Of a DNA stretch of 64,000 bases, positions 35,355-46,333 are shown in pieces. This DNA comes from Homalodisca vitripennis (taxonomy: Eukaryota > Arthropoda > Insecta > Hemiptera > Cicadellidae). Numbering within the stretch: the first letter of the stretch is position 1; every line of letters starts with the position of its first letter. The DNA is taken from contig NC_060208.1 in assembly GCF_021130785.1 (NCBI RefSeq), forward strand, positions 50,879,501 through 50,943,500, read 5' to 3'. Position numbers and translations under genes: made by a program. The notes under the pieces were generated by a model. It worked only from the letters and a program-made list of their open reading frames with translations. It did no database searches and had not been told where the DNA came from.

Positions 35355-37146
35355 AGTTATCCACGATAGTTACGTTATGTAACCAATAGTTTCATGAGAT
35401 TAAGCCTAAACAAAATCTTCAATGTTGAAATTATTAACAGTTTCTACATTTAGTTTATTTCAGATAGCAGTTAGTTTAATCAGTTATTCATTTAAATGGT
35501 TGAAGAGCAGAATGTAATTAGACTATAATTATCACATTGGGTTAAACTTTCAGAAATGAAGTGAGATTAGAAATGTAAAGGGCGTAATTTATTAGTTAAT
35601 AATTGAAACAAAATGTAGTTTATAACTTTCTATGAAATGTTTCATAACTTTTATAACAATTCAAAGTGTCATAACTGTGATGCTTTAGAGAGTTCTAGCA
35701 TTATATATAACAGAAACGTACATGGTTTCTGGTGCTAGCAGATTAGCAACTCTTATGTGTTTGCTTAAACTTGGTTATCTTATCTTGTAACAGTCCTTAA
35801 GTTTAAACTTTGCTAGACAACTCTAAAGTCTTTGTTAGCTGTGAATTCTGACGCTTCTCTTTACATCCGTAATAAAATTTACTAAATTTTATCTTGTATT
35901 GGAGATAATTTCTAGAATAATTAAACAAATAACCAAATAATTCGTATTCGTTATTTATACATTAAAAATATCTAAAGAACTCAGAACTATTTGAATTCAG
36001 AACATGAGTCTTGTACCACAGCAAGATCACCACAAATAATTTGTAGATTTAAAGCGTATATATGTAATATGTCGTTTACTCTGTATAATTATATGGAATT
36101 TCATCGTCTTAAATAGGTTCTTATTTAACATCTTCTAAAACTGGTTAACTAACCAAGTGGCAGTACCAAAACGTTTATGCACAGAACTTATACGCGAATT
36201 GATTTAAAAATATAGTAGATTGGCGTTTTTACTATGGATAGCCTATAATATGCGGATCAGGTGTGTTAACATAATTATTTATTTATTCTCAAAAGAGCTT
36301 TTATACTTTTTTTTATAATTTTGTGTTTTAATGTTGGAAATCTTACAATTCTTTTAAATCATCCATCGTCAATAAAATATTTCGCTGTCGGCTGTTATGT
36401 AGAATATTTGTAAATTTTGACAGAGAAATTCTGCTTTTATAGGAATAGTATTAAATAATAGTAATTTATGCCTACATAATTTTTTTGCCTTATATTTATT
36501 TAGGTTGATGCCAACACTTTAGAAAATGGCTTATGTGGGATTTTTCCAGTCCTTAAATGTATTAAATAACAATAAAACCTATAATTTTGTTCACAATGAA
36601 ATAGGCTACTCCTTTCAGTCGTAAGCTATTCAAAATAATTTTGATTACGATAAGTTGATTGTGAAGATAATGGTCTCTCGAACTATGGTCCACAATATGA
36701 AACCAATTTATTATCATTACGAAATAGTAAGTTTTCACTATTGTTATTTCGTTATTTTATTATTTTGTTTACGTCTTCCTTGGTCTTTGTGACTTAAAAT
36801 AATTGTTTTGTCAATTCTCTATTGTTGGCAACATATACAAGTATATATTTACACGCTTACGTTGGACTGAGAAGCTTACTACAGTCAAAAACAATCTATT
36901 TTTGTGTTGGTTTACTAGTTCGGGTATAAGAGGTGGAGTGGAAAATGTTTATTTCCGGCTTTGTCTTATTCATTAATTAACCTAGATAGATGCAAAATCT
37001 CTTCACAGTACATCTAGCCGTTTTAGATACATGAGTAAACAAAGAAACCTATGTAGGCATACGTAGAAACACACTAAGTTATACACTTCAAACCACTATG
37101 ATTTACAAATAATATTTTGTCTTAATAATTATAAAAAAAATTCTTT

Positions 37147-37245
37147 CCCCACCCCCCCCCCCCCCCACCCCCCCCCCCCCCCACCCCCCCCCCCCCCCAC
37201 CCCCCCCCCCCCCCACCCCCCCCCCCCCCCACCCCCCCCCCCCCC
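37147..37245. repeat. (A C15)n minisatellite, exact 16-bp period
   Basis: An almost pure C tract of 99 bp in which single A residues fall at 37151, 37167, 37183, 37199, 37215 and 37231, exactly 16 bp apart. The G-rich complement has ideal runs for stacked G-quadruplexes. The fixed spacing implies amplification of a 16-bp unit and not random mutation of a homopolymer. The exact length may be distorted by sequencing or assembly of the C runs. Confidence 0.95.
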
Positions 37246-38190
37246 ATTGAAAATATTGAAATTTTTTGTTATTTTTAAACCAACTCCCTTCAATCTCAAT
37301 GATTAGTCACTTCCTCGTGATTTTATTGTCTGGAAGTAGAGCAACTCAGTCCATATAAAGTTTATTTATTTCCATTGTGACCTTTTACAGACACTGCACT
37401 AATATGTAATAAAATCAGTTTTATTAAGAATAACCTTCTCTGGAATAAAATTATTACACGTCGTAATACACACAATTACAGTACGTACAAAAAACACATA
37501 GTCCTGAGTGCAAAGTATAATGTTAATTGCAACAGTTTATTTCAATGAATGTTTATTCTATCCTGACCACTGGCCAAGTTTATAAGTGGATAATATTATG
37601 TATATCGACATATAATATTTAAAAAGTTTTAACAGATGAAGTTTTAACAGATGCTTTAATGGTTGATGTGAGTATTTGACCAATTATTTATTATGAACAA
37701 TTTAATATGTGGATGCGCAAAGTGGAAGTATATAAAACATATACGTTGAGTAGAGTACACCACTTCACATAACATAAGATAAAATTAGTGAAAATGTTTG
37801 AAGTTTTTGAATATAAACTTTAATAAATTAACTTTCTCTAGAAAAAAAAGATCAGTATAGAAAATTAGGAATGCAGTCATAACGTTAAGAATATCTAAGT
37901 ATTGGTTTTTATTACTGTATTTTAAAATATACGAATAGTTTTAATATTAAGTTGTTTTACTTAAACATACAACATACAACTCTCCATACTTAACAGAAAG
38001 ACTTAACTAATCTTAAATCTCGTATTAGCATTTCACACGTTTCTTAAAGCGGTATTAGTCTATTTTAACAAGAGCAGAAACAACTCGCTCTCACTCTTGA
38101 CGAATATAAATTCATTATATTGCATTTAGATTAGAAACTGACTTCTTTTAATCGGTGGTTTCTTATCCTATTGGTCTAATTATTATTATA

Positions 38191-38194
<4 letters not shown>
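37246..38194. other. AT-rich intergenic DNA, nothing recognised
   Basis: Only a tiny 'agttttaacagatg' duplication (about 37625-37652) was noted. Confidence 0.5.
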
Positions 38195-38276
<82 letters not shown>

Positions 38277-38277
38277 A
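38195..38277. repeat. (AT)n then (GT)n microsatellite
   Basis: About 37 AT units (38195-38268) followed by a short GT run. It lies 31 bp from the 3' side of the tRNA-like sequence at 38309 and could have grown from the tail of a tRNA-derived SINE. Confidence 0.95.
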
Positions 38278-38308
38278 TTTCAATAAACATAGAATCACAA
38301 AAAGTACT

Positions 38309-38378
38309 TGCTCCGCCGGGACTCGAACCCGGATCTCTCACTTGCCGGGTGAATGTGCTACCATTACACCACAGAGGG
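38309..38378 (-). pseudogene. tRNA-like sequence (anticodon-like GGC), likely tRNA pseudogene or SINE head
   Basis: The minus strand folds as a tRNA. There is a D arm with stem GTGT/GCAC and an AATGGTA loop. The anticodon stem is TTCAC/GTGAG with a seven-base loop CCGGCAA, placing GGC at the anticodon (an Ala-type anticodon, + strand 38344-38346). The T arm is CCGGG/CCCGG around TTCGAGT. A box-like (TGGTGTAATGG) and B box (GGTTCGAGTCC) promoters are present, and a TTTTT terminator follows at about 38299-38303. Defects: the two outer acceptor pairs do not match (CCCTCTG against CGGAGCA), and position 33 is C where U is nearly universal. Together with the adjacent microsatellite this favours a tRNA-derived SINE or pseudogene over a working tRNA gene. 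Confidence 0.7.
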
Positions 38379-38399
38379 CTTACTTTTTCCGATTCAATT

Positions 38400-39306
38400 A
38401 TTTTGTATTTGGCCGTATCTGTCACATATGCGTTTAAATAAGCAAACTAACATATGATCGGAAGACCACATACCTGTCAAAATATATAAATATTTATAGT
38501 GTGATACATATAATACTTTTATATTTTGTTGCTGTTAACAGTATAATTATAAATGTACCAAATTATGAATGTGACTTACACCAGACGAAATGTGCGACAG
38601 AAGAGTATGATTAGAGATGATCATATATTCCCTTTCATGACATCCCCACATCAACACTTGACCTATTCATTCTATTGTAATGTTGTATAAATAAAACTTT
38701 TTCATACCCAGAATAAACAGAAAAGTCCTGCTTATGTCCATTATAATTGTTCCTCATTATCTATCCTCAACTTATCTCTGACCTCTAATAACAGTTACGT
38801 ATCAAGATTAAACACGTCCTTTCCCCTTAACCATCGAATACTTCATAATTATTTCACTGTTGTAAATGCATACCGTGTGTAGGATTTTCTTCCAGTTTCC
38901 ATGAAATGGAGGACAGTTTATATGTTTGATATGTATCCTTTAGTGATCAAGATAGAGACTGAACCTCTTACAATTCATGTAACAAAGTTGTTTCAATAAT
39001 TCTATTTCTCAAGGTTTATTCCCACCGAGTTTGAAGTTTAAAAAAATTTATTTAGATTTTCTTATAACTGCAGATTGATTTGAATCATTTCAAGTGTAGT
39101 CTTTAAATGTTTGGTCCATAATAGAGTGGTAGATTTTATATCCAGTAATTTAAATCTAAATCACAGTAAGAGTTTATAAAAAATTAATCAAATTCTGATG
39201 CTATTGCATAGTATTATAAAATTATTCCTGAAGTTATCAACAGTTTGCTACTTATACGATGCTGGTATTTTCGGTAATCACAGTTGCTGGTATTAGGGTC
39301 GTTGCA
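38400..39306. other. AT-rich intergenic DNA, nothing recognised
   Basis: No supported feature was seen. Confidence 0.5.
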
Positions 39307-39706
39307 GATCAGTGGTTCCGATTATATCTGACAGATCGTTTTTCAGTGTATTCAGGTAGCCAATGAGACTGATGTAACATAGTCACATTTCCTTCCAACA
39401 ACGAAAGGCGTACCCCAAGGGTCTATTCTTGGCCCCTTGTTCATTTTATATATCCATGGTCCTGCCTGCATCTGCAGTACAATGTGCAGATAACGTTTAC
39501 GTTGACGGTTGTTGCCAATTCTATTAAATAATGTGTTAACGTTAAGTTTAAGAAATCAGTTTTCACACAACGGTCTTGATTTGAATACTGAGCATCCTGA
39601 TATTTTGCTCATTTCCGTTCACAAACCCCTCCATCCGAAATTTTGTTATTTATCTGATGATTTTCCCGTCCTTGAAAAAACTGGTTTCGCTGCGACGTCT
39701 ATCTGA
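39307..39706 (+). pseudogene. Old LINE reverse-transcriptase fragment
   Basis: The plus strand preserves pieces of a non-LTR reverse transcriptase in family order. 'WFRLYLTDRFFSVYSG' begins near 39313. After a frame break comes 'KGVPQGSILGPLFILYIH' from about 39405, then a decayed catalytic box reading roughly VQCADN (near 39478-39495). In a further frame, 'LRNQFSHNGLDLNTEHPDIL' begins near 39548, resembling the conserved 'NGL-LN--KT' segment after the active site. Neither end of the element was found. It is much older than the two LINEs in copy B and belongs to a related Jockey/CR1-group family. Confidence 0.75.
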
Positions 39707-40053
39707 AGTTTTAAATATTGACCTCATAAGCTGATTTACTATGTTAACTAGGTAAATTTAAATGGGATTATAATTATTGAGGAACTGTATCACTTTACTT
39801 CAATAAACCGAGTTGTTATGATGCAAAAGAGGACTGTTCACCTGATTTTGGGTTAAAGGGAGAGGGAGAGCTACAGGGAGATATATTTCCAAGAAAAGCT
39901 ATTTAACTTGACAATCTCTCTTTATTTATTTCATACCAATGTATGCTATAATAAATATTGAATTTTTACAGCTATGATATAATTGTCCTACCGTCATAAA
40001 TTAAGTGTTGTAGTTCCCTAACACCAATTACCAATTAAATAAGTTTGAAAACT

Positions 40054-40057
<4 letters not shown>

Positions 40058-40101
<44 letters not shown>
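40058..40101. repeat. (AT)n microsatellite
   Basis: About 22 AT units. They are followed by an AT-only region (40105-40190) with repeated, self-complementary 'atcgttaatatattat' units that could form hairpins. Confidence 0.95.
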
Positions 40102-40104
<3 letters not shown>

Positions 40105-40190
40105 TACTCGATATAATATATAGTTAATATATTATATCGTAATATAATATTATATCGTTAATATATTATATCGTTAATATATAGTATGCT
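40102..40190. repeat. AT palindromic tandem units
   Basis: Repeated 'atatcgttaatatattat'-type units, each with dyad symmetry around TTAATATATTA. Confidence 0.7.
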
Positions 40191-43100
40191 TGATTTCATT
40201 ATGTAAAGAACAGCTATTCAATCCACCAATCGATTGTAAATAATCTGTGTTTAAACCTTTTAAATGTACCGAATTTATAAATAATTCGAGAACAAAGCTC
40301 GTTTCTCCTTATTTAGTTATTACAATAAATATATTATATTTTCACAAGGTCAAGAGGCTTGCTGAGAGCTGTGAGAAGTGGCTCACGATGGAATAAATGA
40401 GAAGATTACCATATATTTTCTGAAATAATTTATGGTTATCTGACATATTTCAATCTTTGCCTACTGGCCCTGTTCTATTGCTCCAAGATTAATTTCATGT
40501 AAGAGATTTTATTTTAGTATTTTTTAATATTTAATACCCTCTAATTTTAACCTTTACTACAACTAATGTAAAGTAGCCAACCCAAATTGGCTCTCGGATT
40601 GTGGACTAATATACAAATTTAATCAAATTATATCTGGTTTTTAAAAGTTCGCCTTTTATTTTTAGATATGTTTTTATATAGTTTTTATTAAATAAAATAG
40701 TTAAGTATATCACAAACAATTTAAAAGGGATTTTCTAATCATAAAACTGATTAGTAATATAGTAACTGCCAAATAAAGTCAAATAAATATGCATTGGTAT
40801 CAGAGTGGCAGAATATTATAGTTATAGCTGTGAACATCAGCAGTAACAGTAGCCCTAACAGACTTAAACTTATACGGGTAGTATGGATAAAAACACTAAA
40901 TGTGCTGGGCTCTAGTTATTACTAAAGGACATCTGTAGATGGCTGTAATCTGGGTTTGTTGGTAGTAACAAGAGTAACAGACTTACAGTATAGCGTACAC
41001 TAATTCATACAGTTAGATAGCACTTAATCCTCGCTAGTAGGAGGGTATCAGCAGATGATGGTTGTAACTGAGGCTCTAAAACAGTCGGTAATAGCCTACG
41101 GTTTATCTGGAACAGCACCTACCTAATGTGTAAAACAACTGTGATTCTCAACTAGTGTAAAAGTCATGATTTATCTGGAAAATTATTAGAGATCATTACT
41201 TAGGAACTGGCATCAGGGAAGTAGGAGATAAAGTGTGACATATATATTATTGCTAAAGTAATAGCCATGATGTCCTGATAGTTAAATGACCCTATACTAA
41301 CATTGAATCACCTGTCTAATATATGTTACTATAATTTCCATTACCATAAACTATTGTAGGTACATCTCTGGTGCAATTACTAGTTAAATTTCTCCAAGCA
41401 TTTCTAGTTTGTTTTTTGTATTAAAAAGTCATCATGATATTGGATCATTAAAATAATGACTGTAACCTACTTGTTTGTGACTCTAATGAGTAGAAATATT
41501 TGTAAAACTGTAGGAAATGAAACATATTATTGTCACTATGATCTGCTACCGTAGAGCTTATAACTAATTTACGAGCTTTCTTTGAGAAAGATGGTAAATT
41601 CCAATCCTTGAAGTTTAATAGTAAGTCTTTCACAGGAAAGTTTTAGTAGCAGAATTTAGTATCCTACACTGGCTGGGATGGTATTTGAAGAGAGAGCGAA
41701 GCTCTGAATTTTCAACTGAGTACACTGTTTCTTCATCTTTATCCAAGCAAATTTAGGAGAATAGGCTACACTCTACTACATAATATTTATTGTATGGATT
41801 TCAATTATAATTTTATCCTTAACATTGCAATCTTCATTAATTACAATCTAATACTAATATCAGCAGCAAAAATATTTGTTGAAGATTTTCTATGTTGATC
41901 TTATCATTCTTTGGTCTTCCCCATACCTGTATTATTCAGCATGCGCAGATCCTTATTATAGCTCCTACAGCAATCTATATCATATCTGTGTACTTAAATA
42001 CGTTTAATTATTTATACATAATCTGTTGTTTAGATTGTAGAAATATGGTTTTAATTAAGAAGATGCATATTTGTTTATTTATTCTATTACCTGTTTTTTG
42101 CATTGCCTTTGGACAACCATCCTATTTCATACTAAATCATGGGTTCATCATATTTTGATTAATTTACATAAGCAATTAATTAATTGGATTTTATAGAATT
42201 AAATAAACAAAGAACGCAAATATTTATAAACCACAAAATTTTATATAGTGGGCTGAGAGTTTTCAGTACATCTAAAATTATTTTAATTGTCAAGTATATT
42301 TTTTTATTTTTGGCCATTAATCTCAAAATACATCCCTTCTAGTGTCCGGCTCAGTTATATCACGAGAATCGATTTCAAATCCATTTTGTAATAACATAAT
42401 ATATTGTAGATCAAACGGTGTATTGAGTTATCAGGAATGCAACCTATCAATATTCAGAAATTTCTATAAGCATCACGTATATCTAAACAAAAATAATTTA
42501 TAAAACCATAGAAGCAGGTAAATTAAAATAATTATATTTTTAATTTTAACAATTTTAAAACAATTTTGCATGTTATCACGTAAAAGAAGTATCAAATTTT
42601 TGTGTTTTTTATCTCAGTTGAAATTAAATAATTAATATGAAAAAATAGTTAATAATTAATTCTCGTATATAACAGAATACAATATATATATGATTTTTAC
42701 AGTAACACAACTTTTTTAGGAATAAAACCCTAAGGAAATAATACATGTGTATTAAATAATATTTGTTACTATCAACAATAAATAATGTTTAATTACGAGA
42801 TACATAACTTTTTTAGCGGTATTTATGCTATTAATACACAACTCCCACATTTATTTTTATTTAAACATTACAATTTAGTGCCGGGATCATACCTCGATAA
42901 GGTGAAGGAATGTTAGAATATTGTAATTCGAAACACTGCACATATTATAAGATTGCAGTCTAGGAGTCGAAAGCCAATGTGCATTGTATAAACACAAGTT
43001 TGCTTTTCTTGATATTGACCGAGATATTTACCCTCAGAAACAAGTAAATCGTTAACGCACTAGTTTTGATGAAGTTTGATATAGGAGGTTATAAAAAAAT

Positions 43101-44535
43101 TGTATTAAAACTTATTTAACAGGCGTGTAATTATAATTTTTCACAGATCATACTTTTTCCAGCTTGGCAAACTTAATACCAACCGTCAGACACGTTTACA
43201 CATTAGCGTCAGCTAATCACATACAGACCCTGAAATTAGCATTTTCAGTATTTTTATCTTGTTGTCTAATCATCGGTTTGAAGGGTATCTATGAAACTGG
43301 AATAATAGAATGTGAAAAAGGATTGTTACTCAATCGATTTAGCTCTTGGGAAAACAAGGTTTCGTGTTTATATAATGTATATTGACTTACTGCTCCTAAA
43401 CTATTAGATCGAACATGTTCATCCTTAAAAAAGGCTAACACCATTGTTTAAACATGAGAATTATGTTAAATAATTAATTTCTTGTAAAATGTATATCTCA
43501 CATTTTAAGTTGTTAAGAAAGCGTTCTCCTAAGCGTTCTGCTATGCAAGGTTATTATTTGATATTTACTTTATGCAATATATAAACATTAATATAATCTA
43601 AATTTTGTTATTTGTATTGATATATCTGCTTTTGTGGAAAATATATGAAGCGAAAACCAAAACGGATGGTGTAGAACATACATCTGGCGACAAAACCAAA
43701 ACTTGAGGAAAGCTTATGGAGGTTGAACAATGAATCCGTTCAGTTTCTCATATACATTGACTAGGACAACATAGGGCGCTAATAACCACAATGTATGGAT
43801 GTTAATATCCGGTTACAAAACGTAACTGCTGGTATTTATCATCTGCTTGCTTGTATTGAATACAGAAACTCTAGACTTGCCTCCCACATTACAAGTATTA
43901 TAATTTAAAATTTAACTATATACCCTGGAACGTAATAAATTCGATTCCTGCTTGTAAATAGTAATTGGGTGAAGTATATGTGTACAATATAATGAAATAC
44001 AGTTTGCATATGTTATTTAAAATAATTTTATTCTTACGGTAATTTTATGTGCTTTAACCATTCTCACTTTTTTGTGTTGGGGCGTGTTCAATATATTTAA
44101 CATGTATTTGCATTTAACATATATTTGCATGTGTAAAATGATAACGTAAATTTAGGGACTTTTCAAAATCAGTTTTGGGATTCGCAATGTTTGAAAATGC
44201 AATTTTTAAGGAATACCAGCTGAAGGACTGTAAACAAACAAGAAATATTATAGTAAATGCGTTCCACTTTTAAATAAATAGAGCAACCTGCACGAAAATT
44301 GTCCGATGGTGACTATAGTATATAATTACGAACCTCACTCTACACCCAACACCCCCAACAATACAGTTGCCGATTTTACGTGTATGGAGAATTACTGATT
44401 CGTATGATATAGAAATATGCAGCAATAAACAAACATCATCTGATATTATATAATCATGCCACGTCTGTCATAACTGATACAGCTGGTGGTCGGCAGCTAT
44501 ATGACAATACTACCTTAAATGTAATCAAACTATTA
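40191..44535. other. AT-rich intergenic DNA, no gene recognised
   Basis: A fuzzy internally repetitive stretch at 40840-41110 has several 'gtaacagactta' and 'cagcag' phrases. A junction resembling an LTR end plus primer-binding site is noted at 42866-42892. Frames at 41892-42158 and 43164-43385 lack family resemblance. Confidence 0.45.
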
Positions 44536-45255
44536 CAGTAGAGTCCCGTTAATCCGACCTAATTGGGACCGAGCCCTATTCGGATTATGTGATTGTTTGG
44601 ATTAGCTAGAATTACAAAAAAATACGGTTTTAAACTTGAGAATGGGTCTATTTTGTCATAGAATTATCAACATTGTTTATTAAAACATGTTTTCTGACTG
44701 TTGCATTGTATTTCTTGACAAATAAACGTGTTTGCGAATACTAAGCACATTTACCGTATTTACTGTGACAGTTCTATCGTTAAGCAATGTGAGCGTACTG
44801 GATATTGTACGGGTCCACGCGTTCAATAGTTATACGAAACTATGCGTCATCCAATAGACTCTCTTTAATGCGACAAAAGACAATAACTGAATTTATGTCT
44901 TTTAACAATTAATATTGTACTCAATAATAATATCAGTACTGTATGTCCAATTTTTGTTCGATTTCACTTCTTAATACAGTAATTTAACTCATATTTAACC
45001 TAAAAGTTTCAATTTGGTACTGTATTTAACTTCATTATTTATGTACTGTACCGTACACAATTTGTCTTAATAAAATACTGTATGTCTATTTAATTAAAGC
45101 TTTCTTTGTTTATGTACGAAATGATGCAACCATTTTCATTTTTTATGAAATTAGTTCCTATAACTGTTCATTATCGTTATAAATAATTCCTCCTGGACCC
45201 GTTCGAATTAACCGACGTTCGGATTACACGTGTTCGGATTAGCGGGACTCCACTG
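44536..45255. mobile_element. pogo/Tigger-like non-autonomous element
   Basis: A 720-bp element with TA on both sides (44534-44535, 45256-45257). The left end is 'cagtagagtcccgttaatcc' and the right end 'ggattagcgggactccactg', inverted with a few mismatches. Inner subterminal copies of the 'cggatta' motif occur near both ends ('ttcggattatgtg' at 44579, 'gttcggattacacg' at 45219). These ends match the general pattern of pogo/Tigger-type Tc1/mariner relatives. I see no transposase frame, so it is an internally deleted or MITE-like derivative. Confidence 0.88.
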
Positions 45256-45257
45256 TA

Positions 45258-46297
45258 TTTCTTGACTTCTCGCATAGCACATCGATTTATTCCAACAGGA
45301 ATCCAACATAACAATAATAAATATGAAAAAGTGTATGATTTATCTTCTTAATAATTTTGTTTATTGGGAATGATTTCTTTTCTGAATGTGAAACGAAAAA
45401 ATACTTTTTATAAGAAATTTAAACACGGGCATTATTATTCTAACTACTAAAGTTTAATTCTGTAAATGCTTGGCACAAAAATTAAAAACATTCTTGTACT
45501 ATATTCGTACCATTAATTTTTTAGCATAATGTAATAGAATACCTAATTCCAAAAATTTTCGTAGCAGATGGATATATTTAGCTATGTTTTAAATTATGCT
45601 GTAGGCATTGAAGGAGAGAATTTATTTAAAATACACAAGATATTTTTGTTATCTCAGGTTATCCAATTGTCGTGATAGTACAATAAAATTAAGTGTTGGT
45701 CAACAAATTGGGTGGTACTCATTAAAATAAATAATATTTAAATAGTATAAAAATAATAAATATTAATATAATATTTTTTGCTTTTAAATGATTTATAACA
45801 AAATTTCAATAGAAATGAAATACGGTTATTTGATATTAGGGCAAGAAACTGAAGAATCTAGTAATTGCAGTTATTCTTGTACAACTCTTGCTCTGTTTAC
45901 AGAAAAGACAGGATATTTAGGTTGATTAAAGATCAATTTTATCCGAAATTTCGAAATTTTCTATTAGTGATTTGCTACTCTTGGACATTATTGTGTTAAC
46001 CACATGTAAGTGACATATCGTTTTTTGTTGTATCCTGTGTATATTACACTGACAGGTATAAAATAGCTAGAAATGAACCCTCTCTGATAAATAGTTACTT
46101 CTTTATCCTACACATGTTCAGTATGTTTTGCGACACTTATTTAATGCTTGTAATTATCTAAAATATGGTACTATACCTTGTCAAACAGTTCCTAAATGTT
46201 GTACAGGTCCAATACACATTTCGGAACTACTGTTCTGTCCTCAGATGGTTAAAAAAGCTCCACCACATGGGTTCTTTAAAGTTAAAAATACTAAAAC

Positions 46298-46298
<1 letters not shown>
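45258..46298. other. AT-rich intergenic DNA, nothing recognised
   Basis: No supported feature was seen. Confidence 0.5.

Positions 46299-46330
<32 letters not shown>
46299..46330. repeat. (AC)16 microsatellite
   Basis: An uninterrupted AC run. The plus-strand frame crossing it owes its THTHTH end to the repeat. Confidence 0.95.

Positions 46331-46333
<3 letters not shown>

Larger units (their letters stand above)
31263..37146. other. AT-rich intergenic DNA with scattered old repeats
   Basis: No gene was found. Two degraded copies of the dispersed repeat (34425-34515, 34950-35145) and one arm of an inverted pair (35302-35354) lie here. The short frames at 31559-31756, 32327-32509 and 32769-33005 are unsupported. 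Confidence 0.5.

Noticed and set aside
38192..38425. 77-codon minus-strand frame containing SPLWCNGSTFTRQVRDPGSS
   Set aside because: It is the translation of the tRNA-like sequence plus the AT microsatellite (IYIYIY end), not a protein gene.
40840..41110. Fuzzy internal similarity around 'gtaacagactta'
   Set aside because: The units cannot be aligned over more than a few short phrases, too weak to call a tandem repeat.
43164..43385. 73-codon plus-strand frame with a hydrophobic stretch
   Set aside because: No family resemblance and no supporting context.
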